From the NCBI GenBank assembly GCA_001636675.1, contig AZGY01000005.1, forward strand, positions 871,469-935,468: a stretch of 64,000 nt of DNA, read 5' to 3'. Under the pieces are notes generated by a model that was not told the origin of the DNA, did no database searches, and saw only the letters and a list, made by a program, of their open reading frames with translations. This document shows, in pieces, positions 9,877-20,997 of the stretch; position 1 is the stretch's first letter, and each line of letters opens with the position of its first letter. The DNA comes from Moelleriella libera RCEF 2490. Lineage: Eukaryota; Ascomycota; Sordariomycetes; Hypocreales; Clavicipitaceae. Both the position numbers and the translations under genes were made by a program.

Positions 9877-11857
9877 CTATTGCTGTTGCTGGTCCTCAAA
9901 CTCCTTAAGCCAGTGGCGCACAATCTCGACCTCCTTGTCGTGCATATCAACAACCTGCGGCGGGGGCAGGCCCGGCTCCGGCTGGGCATCGGCGCCAAGG
10001 CCCGACTCGTCCCAGTGATGCACGCCCCAGTCAATGAGCTCAAAGGGCTCCTGGGGCGTCGACGCGCGGCCCGGGAGGCCGATGGCGTGGCTGCCGGCCG
10101 CGCGCCACGGATCCTGGGCACCGTCGATGATGGCCAGCCGCGGGTAGCTGAAGTTGAAGCCGCCGTGCTTGTTGATGTTGTCCACCTGCGGGCGCGTGGT
10201 GATGTTGAAGTAGAGCCGGCACGGGTACGAGCTGTACTCGGCGGTGAGGGCGCGCGACACCATGGACCCGATGTTTTTGGGCGTCGAGGCTCCGTTGAGG
10301 TAGTATCCCCACCTGGTTGATTGGTTAGATGATGAGATATCATGGGTTGGCCTTTACGTTGACGTCGCCGGGAAGGGAGAGCGAAGATGGAGCAGCAAAG
10401 GGGGAAGGGGTGGGGGGAGGAGGAGGAGGAGGAGGTCAAACCTACTCGGTACAGGTCTGGTACATCCAGCTGCGGTCCCAGCTGTGCGTCTCGTCGTTCT
10501 CGTCGAACCGGTTCGACAGACACTCGCGGAGATTCTTCTTGCCCCTGCAGCGTCCGCTCCGCCTCTGCCGGCGGACAAAGTCCTGCATGAAGCCGACGTA
10601 GTTGAGCAGGCTCGTCGTCAGCGGCTCCTCGGCGAGGTGGGCGGCGCGCACGAGCTTGCAGGCGCGCGACTGCAGGCGGCGCGTGCTGCCGGGGAAGAGG
10701 ACGACGTCGTTGGTGATGACGGCGCAAAAGGTGCCCCAGGTGTTGTCGTCGCGGTCCGGGTCCCAGTCGGTGCTCTGCAGGCCGCCGTGCATGTAAGACA
10801 GGACGTCGGCGAACTCGTCATTCCACAGGTCGGCCAGGCCAAAGAGCGACTTGACGGCGCGCGCGCGGTCGGCGTCGCCGCTCAGCAGCTGCGCGTCGAT
10901 GACGGCGTTGAGCTGCTGCAGCACGGCCGCGCAGGTGCCGGGGGAGAAGTGCCGCGCCGCCTCAAAGTACTGCCAGAAGTCGTCGACGGCGGCCGTGACG
11001 CCCGACGACGAGATGGCGGCCCAGAAGACGTCCGGGTACAGCTTGCGCGCGAGGGCGACGAAGCCGCCGGCGTACGAGCCCCCGTAGAGGATGTGCGGCG
11101 TGGCGGGCGCGGCGACGTCGACCGGCGGCTCCGACGCTGCTGCTGCTGCTGCTGACGATGCATCATCATCCTCACGCCCCCGCGCAAACGCCGCGCCGGG
11201 AATCTTCAGGTGGCGCGAAAAGTAGGCCGCGTCGGCGAGGGCCTGGTCGGTGGTGAGCCAGCGGTAGCTCGCGGCGTCCGTCTCGTTGGTCGGCCAGCTG
11301 GTGCCGTAGTAGCGGTGCTCGAGGACGATGCCGATGCCGTGCGTGGCCCGGGCGAGGATGGCCGCGATGCCGTGGTCGAGGAAGGGGAGGCGCGCGTCGG
11401 CGTCGAACTCGCCCGACTGCAGGACGATGACGGGCCCGCCGGGCCGGTAGTGCTGCGTGTCGACAAAGTACCGCAGGTCGAAGAAGGCGTCCGAGTGAGG
11501 CTCGTACTTGGACTCGTTGTGGAAGTGGTCGACGGGCACGGACAGGTTGTACGCCTTGATGTGGGGGTATTTGTTGTTGAGGGAGGACGAGGAAAATGAC
11601 GAGGAGGACGAGGAGAGAATGACCTGGTCTCCGCTGCCGGCCTTGCCATGGTCGCCGTCGCGGTTGTACCTGTCGCTGTCATCGGTCCGCGAGTGCTGCA
11701 CCACCACCGCCGCCGCGTCATCGTCGACAACGAGCGACGAGCTCCAAGAAGCATGACGGAGCCACGACCGGCCGCCGCCGGGTCGGAGGGCCGAGACGAC
11801 AAGATGCGTGCTGCCGGCGAGCGCCAGTGCCGCCGACAGGAGCTGACGAATGGCCAT
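9877..11857 (-). CDS. Secreted S28 family serine carboxypeptidase (prolyl carboxypeptidase-like)
   Basis: Exon 1 is 11857-10446 and exon 2 is 10312-9877 (intron GTAGGT...AG, 133 bp), giving 615 residues. S28 peptidases remove residues after proline at C- or N-termini and are usually secreted or vacuolar; fungal members work at acid pH. A hydrophobic signal peptide spans residues 1-23. Catalytic residues fit the family: Ser261 in GGSYAGG, Asp538 in DGAQDPW, and His569 or His570 in DWGVHHWDESG. HRYYGTSWPT near residue 181 is the characteristic oxyanion-side motif. Low-complexity inserts (poly-Ser near 81-92, Asp/Ala-rich near 228-242) are lineage-specific. The C-terminus ends in a CAA/CAG-encoded Gln run at the edge of the transposon island, and a 65-bp fragment of exon 2 is repeated straight after the stop. 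Confidence 0.92.
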
Positions 11858-12488
11858 GACGACGAGTTCAGATGTCGTCCTCGTGGATGAAGTCGTTTGT
11901 GCGCGAGGCAGGCGGGAAAATCTTCACCGGCCACAGAGACAAGAGGCACTTGTTTACTTTGCTTCTTCCCATGCACCGCCCCCGACAGGCGCCCGCTGCC
12001 CATCCCCTTTTGAAAGACCTGACAAGTGCGGACTGGAATTGTCCGCCGCCATGTGACCAGGAAGGACAGACGGAAAAAGAGAGATGTGAGTGATTGTGCT
12101 ACTGTGTGTAAACCAAGCTTACAACCCGGATGGGTTTGCCTCGCGTGGTGGTCTCCTTCCCGTCCAACCATGCCGGTCCCACTCGAAGCCGCGCCGCGCA
12201 AAGCATTCTTGACCAGCCAAACATGATACAAACCTCTACGTCACAATCGTCACCGTCACAGATCCGAACAAAGCCCTTTTTTTTTTTTTTAACTTTTTTT
12301 TTTTTTAAAAAAAAAGAAGAAAAAAGAAGGTGACTCTTTTGAAGCCCAGTGTACAGCATAGCACGGCACGGCAAAATGATCCCAAACTTGGATTTTTCCC
12401 CCTTGACCTGCCCCAACACGACAGACTGGCCAGCCCGCGGCGCCCTTGTCACGAGGCGAGTGTCCATCAGCAGCAGCAGCAAGCCCCA
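11858..12488. other. Gap between S28 peptidase and GH31 genes with T/A homopolymer tracts
   Basis: Contains the S28 promoter and the GH31 3' region. At 12277-12315 the sequence is T14-AAC-T13-A9, a T-run meeting an A-run; similar TnAn junctions occur at 29766-29790 and 57664-57686. No gene is seen. Confidence 0.6.
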
Positions 12489-14960
12489 TCAAGGTGCCGT
12501 CGTCGCCCCGGCATCTGCTAGCAGAATCTCTTTCAGCACAAGCCGCATGTCGGCATCCATGTCGGTTGCATCCACTTCAGCTGCCCGTGCCGCAGCCGAG
12601 ACGTCTCGGGCTGAAGCCATTATCCTGCCAATTGCATCCTTGGTGTCGTACGGCATTTGCGACTCCAGCACCAACGCCTCCGACAAAGCCTGTGCGTCGT
12701 TCCCCCGCAGCTGCGGATTCTCCCCGACATCGACCGTTGCCGTCACCCCCGGCGGCACCCTGCCCACGTCAATGACGGTGGCGTTTGCCACCGTGGTGAA
12801 GCCTGCGACTCCGTCCGGCCTAGCTTTCGCACCCAGCAGTCGAATCTTCCACTTCCGTGCTTTGGTCGACGCGCCCGGCTTGATCTGCACGGCTCCCGTT
12901 GCCTGCGTAAAGGATATTGTTGTTCTGAGCCATGACCCTCCTGACTTGCCTTGACCTTTCTGATGTCCCTTGCCGTGCTCCGCATCGTCGCCGTCATCAT
13001 CACCTGCCTCCAGCAGCTCAAACGTGCCATCTGCGCCGACCACGAGCACGAGCTCAACGTGGTCTGGATTCCTGGTCCCGTTCTCGAGCTCTGTCGCGCC
13101 GTCGAGCGGTACAATGGCCCCTTGCTTCAGGAGCACAGGTGTCTTGTCCAGCGTGCGGTTCAGCCACAGGGATCGGCCGCCCTCGTAGACCACGCCGGTG
13201 AAGAAGTCGACGAAGCGTCCCGGCGGCAGCCAGGCCCGGACCTTGCCAGTCTTGGTGACCGCGTTCTGCGGCGTGGTGATGGGAGCCACAATCATTTCCG
13301 TGCCAAAGTAGTATTGGTTGGGGACGAGGTACGCCTCATCCCGGTCGGGATGTTCCCAGTACATGGGCTGGATCAGTGGGGATCCCGTCTCGGCTGCACG
13401 GACGTTCATGGCATACAGGTAGGGGATCAGCCGATGGCGCAGACGCAAAAACTCCGTCACCACCTCCCGGGCATGGTACGGGAGCTTCCATGGCTCCTTG
13501 CAGACCCATTGGTTCTTGGTCGAATGCAGTCTCATGATGGGCGAAAAGACGCCCAGCTGCACCCATCGGCTTGTCAGGTCGTCGTCACGGTAACCGTGCA
13601 TATGGCCGCCGATATCGTGACTCCACCAGCCGTAGCCGACATTGCTCGCCGTCGCCGTGAATTCGGGCTGAAAGTGCAGTGACTCCCATGTGGTGACCGT
13701 GTCCCCCGAGAAGCCGACGGGGTATCGATGGCTGCCCGGCCCGCCGTATCGCGAAAAAATAATTGGGTGGCTGCTGCCGGCAGCTCCTTCGGCCTGAAGC
13801 TTGTTCTGGATATGCGAGAAATGAAAGTGGTTGAGCACCCAGAGAGGGTCGACGCCTGGCACGCGGGAAAAGGGCCCTTGCTGCCAGTCGATCCACCAGA
13901 AGTCGACACCGTCATCCTCGAGATACGCAATCAGGATATCAAAGTAGGCTTTGAGAAACTTCTTGTCCGTGCAATCAAACGGGATCGTCTCCTTTTCTCT
14001 GGTGTCAAAGTCGAGAGCCCGCGCCACCGCCGCGTACTTGTCTTCGTAAAACGCCACACCCTCGGCGGGATGTTCGTTGAGCGCCGTCTTGAGACGACGA
14101 GCATGTAGTTGGTCGATGAATTTCTTGGGGTCTGGGAACAGCTTGCGGTTCCAGGAATAGCCAGTCCAGCCCGTGACGCCGGCCTCGTCGACGAGAGGAT
14201 CTTGCACCAGGTGCCAGTCCATATCAATGACGCCCACCGACAGCGGGACCTTGATCTCGCCAAACGCATCTACGAGCTCGAGGTACGAGTCGGCCGTGTA
14301 CTCATAGTACCGGCTCCACCAGTTCCCCAGCGTCCAGCGTGGCAACAGCGGTTGCGATCCTGAGATCTTGTACAGGGCCTTGACGGCCTCACGATAATCA
14401 TGACCGTAGCAAAACAAGTATCCGTCAACACGCCCGTCCAATGGCGTCCTTCTCGGCGCAATGAAGCCGTCATCACCAAAGAGTGTTGACTTGGAGTCGT
14501 CAATGTTGGCAATACCAGTTCGAGACGTGACGCCCGGCTCAACGGCCACGCGGCCATCAACACCATCCAGGGTTCGGTACGTGCCCCCCAGAGTCTCGTT
14601 GGGCTCTCCAAAGCGCCACGGCTGGTCTGCGAAACCGGACGCAACCGCATAGAACCCGTGCGCCGAGAATACCTGCTTGTTGTAGGTCATGTGGAAGCGG
14701 GACGTGACGATTTCCAGGCTGTCCTTCGTCTCCTTGACCTTGTAATATGGCACACTCTCCTGCTCTCGTTGGTACGCAAATGTCGAGGGACGGTCCTCAA
14801 AAATGCCATCCGGAGCCCACTCGTACCGCAGCACACCGTCAGCAAGGACTGCGAATCGGTACTTGAGTCCATCTTCGCCGCCGACGGTGGATGACATTGC
14901 GGACGATGATACTGCGGGAACGCCGCCGCGTTGGTTTCGGCGAATCTCCATGAGGACCAT
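12489..14960 (-). CDS. Glycoside hydrolase family 31 protein (alpha-glucosidase-like)
   Basis: A single open frame of 823 residues. GH31 enzymes cleave alpha-glucosidic or alpha-xylosidic bonds by a retaining mechanism. Family signatures include PRWTLGNWWSRYYEYT (about 207-222), IDMDWH (245-250), the nucleophile Asp358 in DFWWIDWQQG, the acid/base Asp420 in GFSGDT, and the following WWSHDIGGH and SPIMRLHS. The N-terminal galactose-mutarotase-like and C-terminal beta-sandwich domains are both present. No signal peptide is seen, so it is probably intracellular, unlike secreted fungal maltases. The WIDW active-site form, with no Met-Asn-Glu pair as in classical alpha-glucosidases, marks a separate GH31 subgroup. 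A Gly/Lys/Asp-rich insert lies near residue 680. The start is the first ATG; a downstream Met (residue 22) is also possible. Substrate cannot be told from sequence alone. Confidence 0.92.
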   Translation of the reverse strand: MVLMEIRRNQRGGVPAVSSSAMSSTVGGEDGLKYRFAVLADGVLRYEWAPDGIFEDRPSTFAYQREQESVPYYKVKETKDSLEIVTSRFHMTYNKQVFSAHGFYAVASGFADQPWRFGEPNETLGGTYRTLDGVDGRVAVEPGVTSRTGIANIDDSKSTLFGDDGFIAPRRTPLDGRVDGYLFCYGHDYREAVKALYKISGSQPLLPRWTLGNWWSRYYEYTADSYLELVDAFGEIKVPLSVGVIDMDWHLVQDPLVDEAGVTGWTGYSWNRKLFPDPKKFIDQLHARRLKTALNEHPAEGVAFYEDKYAAVARALDFDTREKETIPFDCTDKKFLKAYFDILIAYLEDDGVDFWWIDWQQGPFSRVPGVDPLWVLNHFHFSHIQNKLQAEGAAGSSHPIIFSRYGGPGSHRYPVGFSGDTVTTWESLHFQPEFTATASNVGYGWWSHDIGGHMHGYRDDDLTSRWVQLGVFSPIMRLHSTKNQWVCKEPWKLPYHAREVVTEFLRLRHRLIPYLYAMNVRAAETGSPLIQPMYWEHPDRDEAYLVPNQYYFGTEMIVAPITTPQNAVTKTGKVRAWLPPGRFVDFFTGVVYEGGRSLWLNRTLDKTPVLLKQGAIVPLDGATELENGTRNPDHVELVLVVGADGTFELLEAGDDDGDDAEHGKGHQKGQGKSGGSWLRTTISFTQATGAVQIKPGASTKARKWKIRLLGAKARPDGVAGFTTVANATVIDVGRVPPGVTATVDVGENPQLRGNDAQALSEALVLESQMPYDTKDAIGRIMASARDVSAAARAAEVDATDMDADMRLVLKEILLADAGATTAP

Positions 14961-15462
14961 CTTGTCGCCTGTATTGCAGATTTTAAAAGAGTCGGAGTCA
15001 AGTGGGTGGTGTGCGAGGGCTGTTGTGCAGGAGCTACTGTTTCAAGAGCTACTCTTCGAGGGCTGTTGTTCTCAAGTGAAGCTTACTTGCCAGATCTTGG
15101 AACCCCCTCCCTCAATTTCTGAATCAGGTCGACACCAGCAACACCAGGCACAACACTCTTTGTGTTCCGGTGAAGGGGGGTGGCTTGACAAGTCCACAGG
15201 CTAAGTTAAGACCCCACGATAATTCTGGCCTTGTGTGGGCGTAGCCGAAATGCGGAGAAAGCTGGGGGTCCTGAGGGGCGAGGTGGCGTCGATGGAGTGC
15301 TACTCCCTGGTGGCGGCCCATCACGACTTTTGTACCGTACGCCCGTTTTTCTCGCGTTGAATAGACGGGCGCGCTCACCAATTCGGCTGTTTGCGATGCT
15401 TCTCATGCTAGAAATTGCCCAACCGCATCAACAATTACCGACCTAGTGCGCATTGCGTGTGC
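14961..15462. other. Gap upstream of GH31
   Basis: Short, with no gene recognised; presumably the GH31 promoter and the 3' end of the membrane protein gene. Confidence 0.4.
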
Positions 15463-16500
15463 TCATGACGCCGCGTTCTGATTCACCTCCCAGCCGCATC
15501 TCGCCAGCCAAAAGACAGTGAACGCAGGCAAGGTCAGGATCGACATGGCTATCTGAAGAAGAAGCAGATAGATTCTCGGAATGGATGCACCACTGTCCAA
15601 ATCACCGAATCTGGTGTGTGGTCCTGCCACGGCAAACAGTATGCCAATGGATATCGGCCAAACGGTCATCATGGCACAAAACGTCAGAAGCAGAGCCCTG
15701 TTGATGTTGCCGCAAAACGTGAGAGCGGCGTCATCAACTTTGCTTCCTCTCTGAGGAGGCAGAAACATGAACCATCTGACTAGTCTCCCGGCCGGTTCCG
15801 TGATGAATCCGATGGGCTGTATCGCTCCCTTGTAGACATCGCTGGTGACGACTGCCCATTTGACAAGCCATAGACACTCGCAGTGCGCTACAATGGCGAC
15901 AGCAGCCGACAGCGCAAGCGGACGTGGGAGACGAAAGACAGAGGCCGGAGTGACTGCAAAATCTTGTTCGTTGTACACGGCTGTTACGGATGCTTGTTTA
16001 GCTTACAAGGCGTGTGGAGAGAAAGGACGTATACTAACAGCAGCTAATCCAGAAGTTGACGGCGGCCGTACACAGCATGCCGACGATGATGTCCCACACA
16101 AAAATGTATAGTTTCTGATGGCCAGTCAGGCTATTGCTTGGGCTGAGAGGTTGTCTCGAGCGCCGCTGTTGTTCTCCCAGGGCAATGTCTCCTCGCTGGG
16201 CGCCTGCATCGAAATCGCCACCGCCGTCTGTACTTCGCCGTGCTCTGCGCGTGAAGAACCTCGTCGCTGCTCATTCGGTCAGCACGCAAATCTTCAAGCC
16301 ATTTGTAGCATGTTTCTTGCCACTACCCATCGTTCTAGATCTCGGCTGCCGCACAGAAAACTTTGCAAAAGTATGCCGGCGCGGTTGTTAAGCGGAATCG
16401 ATCAATACATTGTCATGAATGTGATGAGAAGCAATGGGAGATGCGTGGTCCTGACGACAAGCAGAGATATCTGGGAAGGCGAAGAGGATACCTGTCCGTC
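15463..16500 (-). CDS. Multi-exon integral membrane protein, function unknown (5' part unresolved)
   Basis: The last exon (15980-15463) encodes about 172 residues with several hydrophobic stretches: LALSAAVAIVAHCECLWLV, LLLTFCAMMTVWPISIGILF and IYLLLLQIAMSILTLPAFTV. It has no ATG start, so it must be spliced. The preceding intron (16038-15981, GTTAGT...ACAG, 58 bp) joins in phase to an exon ending LYIFVWDIIVGMLCTAAVNF, another membrane segment. Further upstream, a short hydrophobic frame (THLPLLLITFMTMY, about 16460-16405) suggests at least one more exon, but I could not fix the start. No family is recognised. Either an intact four- or five-exon gene or a decaying one would fit. Confidence 0.45.
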
Positions 16501-18118
16501 GGAGCGGTATGACTTTCGCATCAGGGCGGATCATCGCAGCTCCGCGGCACAAAGCACAGCAAACTCTGGTAGACCGACTGCAGAGTTCAGGCTCAGGCTT
16601 GCACACGTTCTCTTCACTTCAGAAAGTTTGATATGTTTACTGTGAGTCTACGACTTGAATGAAAAGACCTTGGCCTTCTGAAAGCTACCATGCCAAAGCT
16701 AAGCATTGATGAGCTTTGACACATTCTTTGGCTTTCTGAGCACACTGCTTTGCTTTCATTGTCGCTTTTGATCCGAGGAAGGCGCGCTGCAGGACTTGGG
16801 TTCGTCGAGCGCTCCTTCCCGTTATGCAGCCAAGTATATGCGGTGCCGACCAACAAATCGCGCCCGCTGCTGGGTTGGTCGTGCCGTTGCTCGTAGAGAC
16901 GGAATAAACGAGTGAGCGCCTTGTTACGCATGGAGCAACCCTGAACAGGTTGACTCGGCCCGGTTTAGGAACGCCAAGACGACGATCGTCACTCGCGCGC
17001 CGGCTTCCCTCGCCTCAGTCAAAATCTTTGCATCTGGCCATTTCGCTTGCTAGCGCTATCTTGGCTCGAGTTCCTCAGCACTTTTTTCTTCTCCGCAACG
17101 GCAGCAAAGCCTTGCATTGGCGTCATCGACCTCGGCGAGCTGTTGTCGACATGTGAGTACGCCGAGTGTGATTGATGTATAAGACTCTTGCTAATGCCCA
17201 TAGAAGGACAACAAAAGTACATCATGCTAAGTGACACCCCGCCACCTTGGCGACTGGATCGAGCATGAAAGAAGAAAAAGAGAGGTTACCATTCAGCAGA
17301 GCTGTAGGACCTTCCGACGAACCGACCACACCATGCCGGTTACGCACCAATGGTGTCAGTAACTACGAGACACTTTGCAACGATGGTCAGCAGGCTTTGC
17401 AGCCGCCGAACAATATTCGATCTCAGCCCTGCCGGAGTTCTAGCCGAACGAGGCAATGAGCTGCTGTGCTGACATCTGACAGCCATGGCTCGCCCTTTCA
17501 CCACCTCTTCTGCTTCGACTCACGATCTGGGGATCCTGACAAGTGCTTGCCAAGACACAATCATGTGAGATCGGGCCATGAGCTCGAAGAGAACGTGCAG
17601 CATCTTGCGGCCACGCTGGGCCTAGGCCCTCTCCAGGAAGTGAAAAGCCCTCAGTCCATGTCCCCAAACACCGCCAGTTGGTTGTCACCCTCCCGCATCG
17701 TCAGAATTCCGCTTGCCCGCCTCGCCGCTGGGCTGATTGGCCCAATCTGACAGAGCGCCCTCTCTTTCCATACAGAAGCAATGCCGAGAATCCATTTCGG
17801 CCGTCACGGAAAGCTATGTAGCCCGTCCAGAGCCATCATCTCGTGAAGAGACGGGGACGCACGCGACTCCGCCGCGGCGGCGATGAAACTGCAGCTGTCT
17901 ATGACGATGCACTGGAAACACCATTTTACTCGGCTGGCTTGGCGCGGATGATCGGAGGCGGCTTTGTTGAGGCTGACAGTGAGGGAAACAAGGCGCCCAA
18001 CGTCTATAAAAAGGACTTTCATTCACTTCTCGAGCCGCCATGGGGAAAGGGTATCTGAGTAAGAGCAGTCACCACACTTCTGTGCGTAGCGTCATCCCTC
18101 ATCGTTCCGCTTGACATC
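16501..18118. other. Intergenic region
   Basis: About 1.6 kb with only short frames and no recognisable product. The right end contains the promoter of the But2-domain gene. Confidence 0.4.
18005..18012 (+). promoter_or_regulatory. TATA box of the But2-domain gene
   Basis: TATAAAAA lies 107 bp before the ATG at 18119, a normal spacing for a fungal TATA promoter with a short leader. Confidence 0.55.
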
Positions 18119-19194
18119 ATGATCTCTTTCCTTTTCACCGCCGGCGTTGTCAGCGCCGCTGCGCTCGTCAGCCGCACCGGATGTGATTTCCATATGAGAG
18201 CTGTTGGCTCGCAGTCCGGTCCGCTGGGTCAAGTCTACGGCGGCCAGGTTCGGTTCGGCAATCTTCCCCAAACAACTTTCTATATAGACGGTGGAAAGAT
18301 CTGGGATCACCAAGGCAGGGGATGTTGGTGGACCCGTGAGTTGCTACCTCGCGGCCCCTCTCTCATTTCTCCCCCGACTCTTCAACTTGCTCATCCTTTT
18401 GGGTTTGCTCGGGTAGACGACTGACAGTCTTCGAAATAGCACCGACGTACGTCTTACAATGCGATGTAAATCAAGAGCCCGAGCCCGGCTTCGGCATTGG
18501 TTGCGACGGCAGAGTCTCTTTCCGTGGACAGACCACGTTCTATCAATGTGCCTCGGGAGACTGGAACCAGTGGAACATCTATCTGCATCCTTACCAGGGC
18601 ATCAATTGCGGCGAAATCAGCCTCATCGCTGACGGCTGTCACACTGGCTGTCCACCACCAGCATCTCCTCCTCCTCCCGCGGTCCAGCCCGTACATCCCC
18701 CGGCTCACGTATGCCCAGCGGACCTGCACGGTCCCTTTGAATTTCCGCACCTCATTGTTCCTCTCGACAGATCGAACCCCGGCAAGGCTGGCGGCACGTC
18801 ATTCTTCGGCGAAATCACGCCGACAATCTCGTCGGTCTTCAATTTCGACATTCCGCCCGCTGATAATGGCAAGACGTGCTCTTTGATCTTCTTGTTTCCT
18901 CTGCAATCTCAGCTCGAGACGTCGTCGTTTACCTTTTCCGGAGACGGCAGAATCCGGTTTTGGAAGCTTGACGGCCCAGCCACGGAAGGCACTTCGTGGT
19001 ATAACAGGCCACGCAGGGCTATTAGATACGGCACCACGACTGTCTCGCCGGGACACAGCTACACCATCACCTCTTTCCCTTGTCCCGGTGGGCAGCGGAT
19101 CTCGTTCGAGTTGTGTAATGGCGGCAACACCAACCTCCGCTACTTTCAAGACTTGAACCCGGCGCCCATCGGCTTGTACATTCGGAAATGCTAG
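18119..19194 (+). CDS. Secreted cell-wall-type protein with C-terminal But2 domain
   Basis: Exons 18119-18335 and 18440-19194 give 323 residues. The intron (GTGAGT, branch CTGAC at 18421, ATAG) joins in phase 1. A signal peptide covers about residues 1-16. The N-terminal half has the form of PIR/CCW-like fungal wall proteins, including GQTTFYQCASGDWNQWNIY, preceded by GQVYGGQVRFGNLPQTTFYI. A Pro-rich linker (CPPPASPPPP) leads to a region resembling the But2 C-terminal domain (FFGEITPTISSVFNFDIPP, then CSLIFLFPLQSQLE and the terminal GLYIRKC). The Pfam name comes from a yeast protein reported to bind the ubiquitin-like Uba3 system; in secreted fungal proteins such as this the domain's role is unknown. 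Many cysteines and the signal peptide indicate an extracellular place. No GPI signal is seen. Confidence 0.8.
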
Positions 19195-20894
19195 TCCCGG
19201 AGGCAGGTCATCAGGGATGGTTAGAGTTGCAGGAAACTGCGACGCGCCTGGTATCCGCCAGCAGATAGCAATTGCATTTCACCTAGCACTTTGCAAGATG
19301 ACCCTCATCGTGTGTAATTTGGCAGCCGTATCTTGGACGTGGCTCAGTCAATCAGAGTTAGTACAGAGTCAACCAGACAAGAAAGATGAAACAAGCAGCA
19401 ATTTATGTGTGATAATGACCTAGCCCATGCCATCTGATCCATAGACCCCATTCCTGGCGGCCAGACCCTTTTTTTCTATATTCCCGCTTTATTCCTCGCC
19501 CCGAACTCTTCATCATTGAGGTTGAAGTTATCGAGGGGGGCGTGCATGAACCAGCACAGACAAACCAGACCAGGAAATGCATTATCCCACACCCGTTGCC
19601 GAAAGCGTGCATTACCTTTTGTCGGAAGACGATGCGCGCTTTTCCGACGCTGCACTGTACGTCCTCTGCGATTTTTGGGAGCCGCATGCTTCCGCCGCTT
19701 CCGAATCAACCGGTCTGCCATTGTCTCGTCTGTTCCTTGCTTCAGGAATCATTTGTCTAGCGGTCAGCATCGCGAGAAGGCTACAGGAGTGACTGCCTTG
19801 AGATTCGGGGGGAAAAAAGACCCCCCAGTTGCAACGTTGTAATTGGGGATGCGCGTGAAGCAACTGGCTACACGGCTACTTACGGCTGGTGGTAGGTCGT
19901 TGCTGAGGGATGAGGCCGTGGACGGTTGGTCGGGTGAAGCCTTGCTCCTAGACACTGAGGCGGCTGCATAAAGGCATGACAAGCACGAACACGGCCGGCT
20001 GTGTAGATGGCTCTGGGATGGAAGAGACTGAACTGGACTTGGACTGGGTGTGTGTGTGATGCTTCTGGGGTGGTGGGCACGCACGCATGCACGCAGGATG
20101 GCTGGCTGGCGCGCGTGTGCACCGCCCTGCAATGCCTTTGAACTGATGATGCGCGTGGATCTACATTCTTGCCACGTTTCTACGGTCGTCGCTTTTTTTC
20201 TCATGAGGCGCCTGCCGCCGGGAGAAGGGATAGAAGAGGGGTGGTTCGGCTCATGACGGGCTCAAGGATCCTGCTGTGTTGGGCGGCTTTCTTCCCAAGA
20301 TGGATGAGGGGGGTTGCTGGTGGCTGATCCTCTCATTGTGGTCCATGACAATGGCGCAGCCGACTTCTTTCCCCCATGGCCCGCCGCCAGACCAAACTCT
20401 TGACCGTCGCGTTACCCCCGTCATGATGGGATGTGATGGCCACCGGGGAGCATGAGACGGCGTGTATTCAAGGCCTGGTTTTTTTGTTCGTGACAATCTT
20501 GGACCGACGCTCGTGGTCCCAGATCATTCGATTGCGCGTGATGAGGGGATGCCGGCGACGACGACGAAGCTTCACACTCGTTCGCGCCGCTTTGAGAGGG
20601 AGAGAGGAGACCATCCGAAGAAGAAAGGAGCCAAGTGATGGAATGCAAGAAAATTTGATGCGACCTCAACCCATATACTACAAATTGCACCTGCATTGCG
20701 ATGCGCAGGGTCATTCGTTTATATACGGCTTGCTAGCCACTGTCGTCGGGACGGAAGCACCCATCGTTGACTTGAATAAGCCCTGCGACGATATTGTAAA
20801 AAAAAAAAATTGCGTTTAATTTGCAGTATCACTGCGTCGCAGGAGCGTTGATAGGAATAATGCAAAAAAGGAAATGCGAGAGCCTCTCCATAGT
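19195..20894. other. Intergenic region
   Basis: About 1.7 kb without a supportable gene. Frames present are short and of low-complexity or reverse-strand character. Confidence 0.4.
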
Positions 20895-20997
20895 CGACAC
20901 CTGTGTGATTCGAACACACGCACGCGAACGTAATAGCTTGTCTACAGGCATGAGCTCTGTTAGCAGGCTATCGCCTTAACCACTCGGCCAAAGTGTC
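20895..20997 (-). tRNA. tRNA-Ser (anticodon GCU) with a 22-nt intron
   Basis: Minus strand. The acceptor stem GACACTT pairs with AGGTGTC (one T-G pair), and G is the discriminator base as in serine tRNAs. The D-arm box A reads TGGCCGAGTGG. The anticodon stem ATAGC/GCTAT encloses the loop CTGCTA(A), with anticodon GCT at 20964-20962. The T-arm is GTGTG-TTCGAAT-CACAC, and a long variable arm marks a class II tRNA. The bases 20960-20939 interrupt the loop one base 3' of the anticodon, the usual place for a nuclear tRNA intron. Confidence 0.9.

Noticed and set aside
11206..12231. A long minus-strand frame overlapping the S28 start
   Set aside because: It is out of frame with the S28 protein and consists of Ser/Thr/Pro/Arg runs produced by frame shadowing.
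12951..13682. A 243-residue plus-strand frame inside GH31
   Set aside because: Antisense to clear GH31 motifs; no family character.
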